Shown here piece by piece: positions 60,621 through 64,000 of a stretch of 64,000 bases of DNA. The position numbers and the translations under genes are program-made. The notes beneath the pieces are model-generated. The model was given only the letters and a program-made list of their open reading frames with translations. It was not told the DNA's origin and did no database searches. Numbering within the stretch: the first letter of the stretch is position 1; the number at the start of each line of letters is the position of its first letter. The stretch covers positions 4,030,001 to 4,094,000 of the forward strand of contig NZ_CP040915.1 of NCBI RefSeq assembly GCF_006352065.1. The letters are read 5' to 3'. Origin of the DNA: Georgenia yuyongxinii. GTDB lineage: Bacteria; Actinomycetota; Actinomycetes; Actinomycetales; Actinomycetaceae.

Positions 60621-60848
60621 TTCTTCCTGGATGCGGGATCTGGCGCGGCGTGGTGGGTGAGAAGGGCCACCGGACCCGTGTCCGGCCTCGGGTGGCGCCG
60701 TCTCCCGGACGACGGGTCGGCCGGTTGGCGTGCGTCCCGCACCGTCTCTCGGACACGGCGTCAACCGGTCGACGCCCTCCCGTACCGTCCCACGGTTGCT
60801 GCGCAAGCCACTGCCGGGATTGCTGACCGTGGTTTGGCTCAGCTGAAC

Positions 60849-60925
60849 TCAGGTCGGCGTGGCCGACGGCGTCGGCGGACCTGACGTCGATTCGGCGAGC
60901 CCGGCGTCAGGTCGGCAGACCTGAC
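60849..60925. repeat. Alternating TCAGGTC/GACCTGA inverted repeats
   Basis: Four half-sites alternate: TCAGGTC (60849-60855), GACCTGA (60878-60884), then GTCAGGTC-GGCA-GACCTGAC as a perfect 8-bp inverted repeat (60906-60925). They lie 69 bp or more beyond the stop of the ECF S-component gene, in the otherwise gene-free stretch 60625-60993, and could be a terminator or regulator sites. Confidence 0.65.
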
Positions 60926-60993
60926 AGGGCCCGACGGCGCAACTCGCCGGGCGGGCGGAGGCGGCCGGCGGACGAGTGCGCCGGCGTCGATGG

Positions 60994-61833
60994 TCAGGCG
61001 GGTGGGAGTTTCGCGGGGGCGAACGCCGCCCGGGTGGCGGCTCGGCGCAGCGTGGCCAGCACCGGCCGGCCGAAGAGGAGGACGCCGGCCGCCGTCGTCA
61101 CCGCCCGGCCGATGTCCCAGGCGAGCGAGGTGGTGAGGGAGTAGAGCAGGAATCGACGCAGGTTCTCCCCCGCCGGGTCCCCCGCCGCGAACGACAGGTC
61201 AGTGCCCAGGCCGAGCTGGAACGGCCAGAAGGACAGGTTCATCGCTACCCCGAAAGCCACTGCGGCGACCACGGCGTAGCCCGCGAGCATGGCCAGTTCC
61301 GCCGTGCCGCGGGCACGCCGAGGCAGCAGGCCGGCCCCCAACCCCACCCAGGCGGCGCCGAGCATCTGGAAGGGCAGCCACGGCCCGACCCCACCGGTGA
61401 GCAGCGCGGAGGCGAAAAGGGTCGTCGCGCCCAGGACGAACCCGAAGCCCGGCCCGAACACCCGGCCGGCGAGCACGAGCAGGAAGAAGACCGTCTCCAC
61501 GCCGGCCATGCCGGCGGCAAGCGGGCGCAGCACCGCACCGACCGCGGAGAGCAGCCCCAGCACGGCGATCGCCTTCACGTCGAGGGCACCCTCCCCGAGC
61601 CCGACGAACAGCACGCCCAGCACCGCCACGAGCACCACCGCGAGCACCAGCGGGGCGTCCGTGCCGGTGCCGAGCACGGCGCCCGGGTCAACGAGCAGCG
61701 GCCAGCCGAACGCCAGCAGGCCCACCACCGAGGCGAGCGCGAGCGCCACCGCCGTGCGCGGGGTGACGGGCACGGCCGTCACACGCTGCACCAGGCGCGA
61801 TGTGCGCTCCACCGGGTTCGGGGCGCGGCTCAT
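60994..61833 (-). CDS. ECF transporter S component
   Basis: A 279-residue membrane protein with about seven helices. VALALASVVGLLAFGWPLLV, GAVLRPLAAGMAGVETVFFLLVLAGRVFGPGFGFVLGATTLFASALLTGGVGPWLPFQMLGAAWVGLGAGLLPR is the usual substrate-binding S-unit pattern. It is coupled by ATGA to the ATPase gene, with the EcfT gene before that. The substrate is unproven; cobalamin is attractive because B12-dependent nrdJ is the next gene. Confidence 0.83.
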   Translation of the reverse strand: MSRAPNPVERTSRLVQRVTAVPVTPRTAVALALASVVGLLAFGWPLLVDPGAVLGTGTDAPLVLAVVLVAVLGVLFVGLGEGALDVKAIAVLGLLSAVGAVLRPLAAGMAGVETVFFLLVLAGRVFGPGFGFVLGATTLFASALLTGGVGPWLPFQMLGAAWVGLGAGLLPRRARGTAELAMLAGYAVVAAVAFGVAMNLSFWPFQLGLGTDLSFAAGDPAGENLRRFLLYSLTTSLAWDIGRAVTTAAGVLLFGRPVLATLRRAATRAAFAPAKLPPA

Positions 61834-63524
61834 CTGCGGGCCTCCACGAGCAGGCCGCGGACGCCGTCGACCGTGAGCACCGGGACCGGGTGGAGGATCT
61901 TGGCGACCTGCGGGGAGAACGTCGGGGAACCGGGGAGCACCTCGCCGGCCGGGGCGTCGACCACAACCTCGCCGTCGGCCAGCAGGAGCACGCGGGCGGC
62001 GCAGCCCGCCACGAACTCCACGTCGTGGGTGGACAGCAGGACGGCGCAGCCGCTGTCCGCGAGCGCAGTGAGGGTCCGGGTCAGGGCAGCCTTGGCGGCG
62101 TAGTCGAGGCCGCGGGTGGGCTCGTCGAGCAGGACGACGTCGGGCCGGCCGGCCAGCTGGACGGCCAGGGCGAGGGCGAGGCGTTGTCCCTCGGAGAGGT
62201 CGCGGGGATGACGCGATCCGGGCACACCGGGAGCGACGCCGTCGAGCAGCGCCCGGGTGGCGCCCGGCGCGGCATCGGCCTGAGCGTCGGCGGTGGCGCA
62301 CTCGCCGTCGACGGTGGGCAGGTAGAGCAGGTCGGCCGGGGACTGCGGCACGAGCGCCACGTGGCGGCGTGCCTCGCCGGGCCGCATGGCGGCGGGGTCC
62401 GCGCCGCGCGGGCCGAGCTCCGCCGTCGTCAGCCGGACCGTCCCTCCCGACCGAGGGCCCTGTCCCTGCAGCGCCCACAGCAGCGACGACTTGCCCGAGC
62501 CGTTGCGGCCCATGAGCGCGACCACCTCGCCGCGGTGCAGGTCGAGATCGACGCCGCGGACGGCGTGCACGGCGCCGTGGTGGACGTGCAGACCGCGGGC
62601 GCGCAGGAGCGGCTGCCCGGCCGGTGTGGGCGCACCGGGTGCGAGAGGCTGCTGCGCACCGGGCGCGAGCGGGGACGTACGGGGCGCGGGCGGCGCGGCG
62701 GACGCCGTCGTCCCGAGCAGTCGCTCGCGGAGCGGACCGGCCTGGCGCCGGGCGTCCCGCACCGACAGCGGGAGCGGGTCCCAGCCGGCCAGCCGACCCA
62801 GCTCGACCACCGGCGGCGCGACCACGGCGGTGGCCAGCACGGCGGCCGGCTCGCCCTGCGTGACGCCGCCGTCGGCGTCCAGCGCGATGACCCGGTCGGC
62901 CAGCTGGACCACGCGCTCGAGGCGGTGCTCGGCGAGCAGCACGGTGAGGCCGAGATCGTGCACGAGGCGGGCGAGCGCCGCGAGGACCTCCTCTGCGGCC
63001 GCGGGATCCAGCGCCGAGGTCGGCTCGTCGAGCACCAGCACCCGGGGCTGGGCGGTGAGCACCGCGCCGATGGCCACCCGCTGCTGCTCCCCGCCCGAGA
63101 GGGTGCGCAGCGGCCGGTCGCGCAGCGGGGCCAGGCCGAGCAGGTCGAGCACCTCCTCCACCCGCTTGCGCATGACGGCCGGGCCGACGCCGAGCTGCTC
63201 CATCGCGTAGGCGAGCTCTTCCTCCACCGAGTCGGTGACGAACCCGGCGAGCGGGTCCTGCCCGACCACACCGACGACGTCGGCCAGGTCACGCGGCAGG
63301 TGGTCACGCGTGTCGCGGCCCGCCACGACCACGCGACCGGTCAGCAGGCCGCCGGTGAAGTGCGGCACCCGCCCGCACGCGGCGCCGAGCAGCGTGGACT
63401 TGCCCGAGCCGGTCGGCCCGACGACGAGGCACAGCTCCCCCTCCCGGACGTGCGCGGTGACCTCGCGCAGCGCCGGCGTGGTGGCGCCGGCGTAGGTGAC
63501 CGAGACGTCCTCGAACCGGATCAC
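61830..63524 (-). CDS. ECF transporter ATPase, two ABC domains in one chain (EcfA-A')
   Basis: A 564-residue protein with two ABC domains. The first has Walker A GPTGSGKST, signature LSGGEQQR and Walker B VLVLDEPTSALD. The second has Walker A GRNGSGKSS, the variant signature LSEGQRLALAL and VVLLDEPTRGLD. A Pro/Ala-rich linker joins them. This is the fused energy-coupling pair that drives the S and T units. The GTG start has AGGAGG upstream and overlaps the ecfT stop (GTGA). Confidence 0.92.
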   Translation of the reverse strand: MIRFEDVSVTYAGATTPALREVTAHVREGELCLVVGPTGSGKSTLLGAACGRVPHFTGGLLTGRVVVAGRDTRDHLPRDLADVVGVVGQDPLAGFVTDSVEEELAYAMEQLGVGPAVMRKRVEEVLDLLGLAPLRDRPLRTLSGGEQQRVAIGAVLTAQPRVLVLDEPTSALDPAAAEEVLAALARLVHDLGLTVLLAEHRLERVVQLADRVIALDADGGVTQGEPAAVLATAVVAPPVVELGRLAGWDPLPLSVRDARRQAGPLRERLLGTTASAAPPAPRTSPLAPGAQQPLAPGAPTPAGQPLLRARGLHVHHGAVHAVRGVDLDLHRGEVVALMGRNGSGKSSLLWALQGQGPRSGGTVRLTTAELGPRGADPAAMRPGEARRHVALVPQSPADLLYLPTVDGECATADAQADAAPGATRALLDGVAPGVPGSRHPRDLSEGQRLALALAVQLAGRPDVVLLDEPTRGLDYAAKAALTRTLTALADSGCAVLLSTHDVEFVAGCAARVLLLADGEVVVDAPAGEVLPGSPTFSPQVAKILHPVPVLTVDGVRGLLVEARR

Positions 63525-64000
63525 CGGCTCCTCCTCATGAGCAGCGGCACCAGCGCGCAGGCGGCGGCCAGGACGGCGGCCGGCGGCAGTGCCAGGAACT
63601 GGGCGGTGCCGGCGGGCGGGTTCGAGGCCCCCGGGTCGGCTGCGGCCGCCACCGCCACGATCAGCGCTGCGAGAGCGCCCGCGCCGGCCACGAGGGCTTC
63701 CGTCGCCCGCCAGGGGTCGGGGCGGTAACGGGTGCGGCGCACGCGGCGGCCGGCGGCGAGCGAGGCGGCCACCGCCACGGCGCCGCCCAGCGACAGGAGG
63801 GGCACGCCCATCCAGGCGGGTGACGTGGCATCGAGCAAGCCGTAGGTGCCCAGCACCGCGGCGACGAGGGCGAGCAGGAGCGCCGCCCCCACGCGGCGGT
63901 CGCCGCCGGGGTGGCTGGCCCGGGCGTACCCGCGCGAGTCCATCGAGGCGGCCAGCTCGAGCGCATGGTCGAGCGCGTCCTGGAGCACCGGCACCAGCAG
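63521..64000 (-). CDS. ECF transporter transmembrane component EcfT, C-terminal part (cut by window edge)
   Basis: The visible 160 residues contain LVPVLQDALDHALELAASMDSRGYARASHPGG, an EcfT/CbiQ coupling-helix motif (ending in an SRGY form of the A-R-G signature) that docks to the ATPases. At least three membrane helices follow. The N-terminus and the operon promoter lie beyond 64000. It is coupled to the ATPase gene by GTGA. Confidence 0.85.
   Translation of the reverse strand: MLVPVLQDALDHALELAASMDSRGYARASHPGGDRRVGAALLLALVAAVLGTYGLLDATSPAWMGVPLLSLGGAVAVAASLAAGRRVRRTRYRPDPWRATEALVAGAGALAALIVAVAAAADPGASNPPAGTAQFLALPPAAVLAAACALVPLLMRRSR

Noticed and set aside
60492-60993. A cobalamin riboswitch upstream of nrdJ
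   Set aside because: No B12-box-like sequence or the required helices were seen. The palindromes fit NrdR boxes instead.
1-64000. Long open frames on the strand opposite to, or out of frame with, many genes (for example across crtI, dmsA and nrdJ)
   Set aside because: They are rich in Arg, Pro and Gly without domains and mirror genes with clear families. They result from the high GC content and lack of stop codons.

Overview
This 64 kb window is very GC-rich, with near-saturated G or C at third codon positions, frequent GTG starts and many 4-bp stop/start overlaps. It reads as the chromosome of an actinobacterium. The C50 carotenoid gene order, a class II NrdJ with NrdR boxes, a KimA-type potassium transporter and several Streptomyces/Mycobacterium-like families suggest Micrococcales (for example a Georgenia- or Cellulomonas-like organism). 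The genus is inference. No rRNA, tRNA, CRISPR, prophage or intact transposase was seen.

Left end (1-10.2 kb): a pigment/isoprenoid locus on the minus strand. An IDI-like protein that has lost its catalytic residues, then crtE, crtB, crtI, crtYe, crtYf and the lycopene elongase crtEb are chained by ATGA overlaps. A UbiA-type prenyltransferase and a type III polyketide synthase (cut by the window edge) follow. A divergent MarR regulator shares a promoter region carrying a perfect inverted repeat, as with CrtR. A TspO-like membrane protein and an SDR-DUF2867 protein lie next to it.

10.2-24.6 kb: an MMPL exporter with a divergent MarR regulator, a PPOX-fold protein, a glycosyltransferase/YjdF-like pair, and a complete DmsABC-type molybdenum reductase operon with two different TorD-family chaperone genes. 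A YihY/BrkB protein, an FHA membrane protein and a secreted PQQ-type sugar dehydrogenase lipoprotein follow.

24.6-44.8 kb: a mosaic of zinc dehydrogenases, an epimerase fused to an unrecognised C-terminal domain, and a frameshifted AbiEi/DUF559-type gene lying between 34-bp direct repeats made from the end of the neighbouring ATP-grasp gene. Also here are a nucleotidyltransferase, a YbdK-type ligase, an ECF sigma factor with its partner, a second YihY protein, a patatin phospholipase, an NmrA-like protein with a VOC remnant, three very small ORFs ending at a strong hairpin, a MhuD-like monooxygenase, a CYTH protein and a hydrolase-TetR pair with its operator.

44.8-64 kb: an FAD dehydrogenase, a PlsC-like acyltransferase, a cold-shock protein, Ogt, a CDF metal transporter, GNAT proteins and a gluconokinase-like FGGY kinase. 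Then comes a potassium module (shortened KdpD-like kinase, KdpE, KimA-like transporter), NrdJ with two NrdR boxes, and an ECF vitamin transporter (S, AA', T) cut by the right edge.

A dispersed 34-bp element built from two GATGACATCTC units recurs at five intergenic sites, twice as head-to-head pairs.
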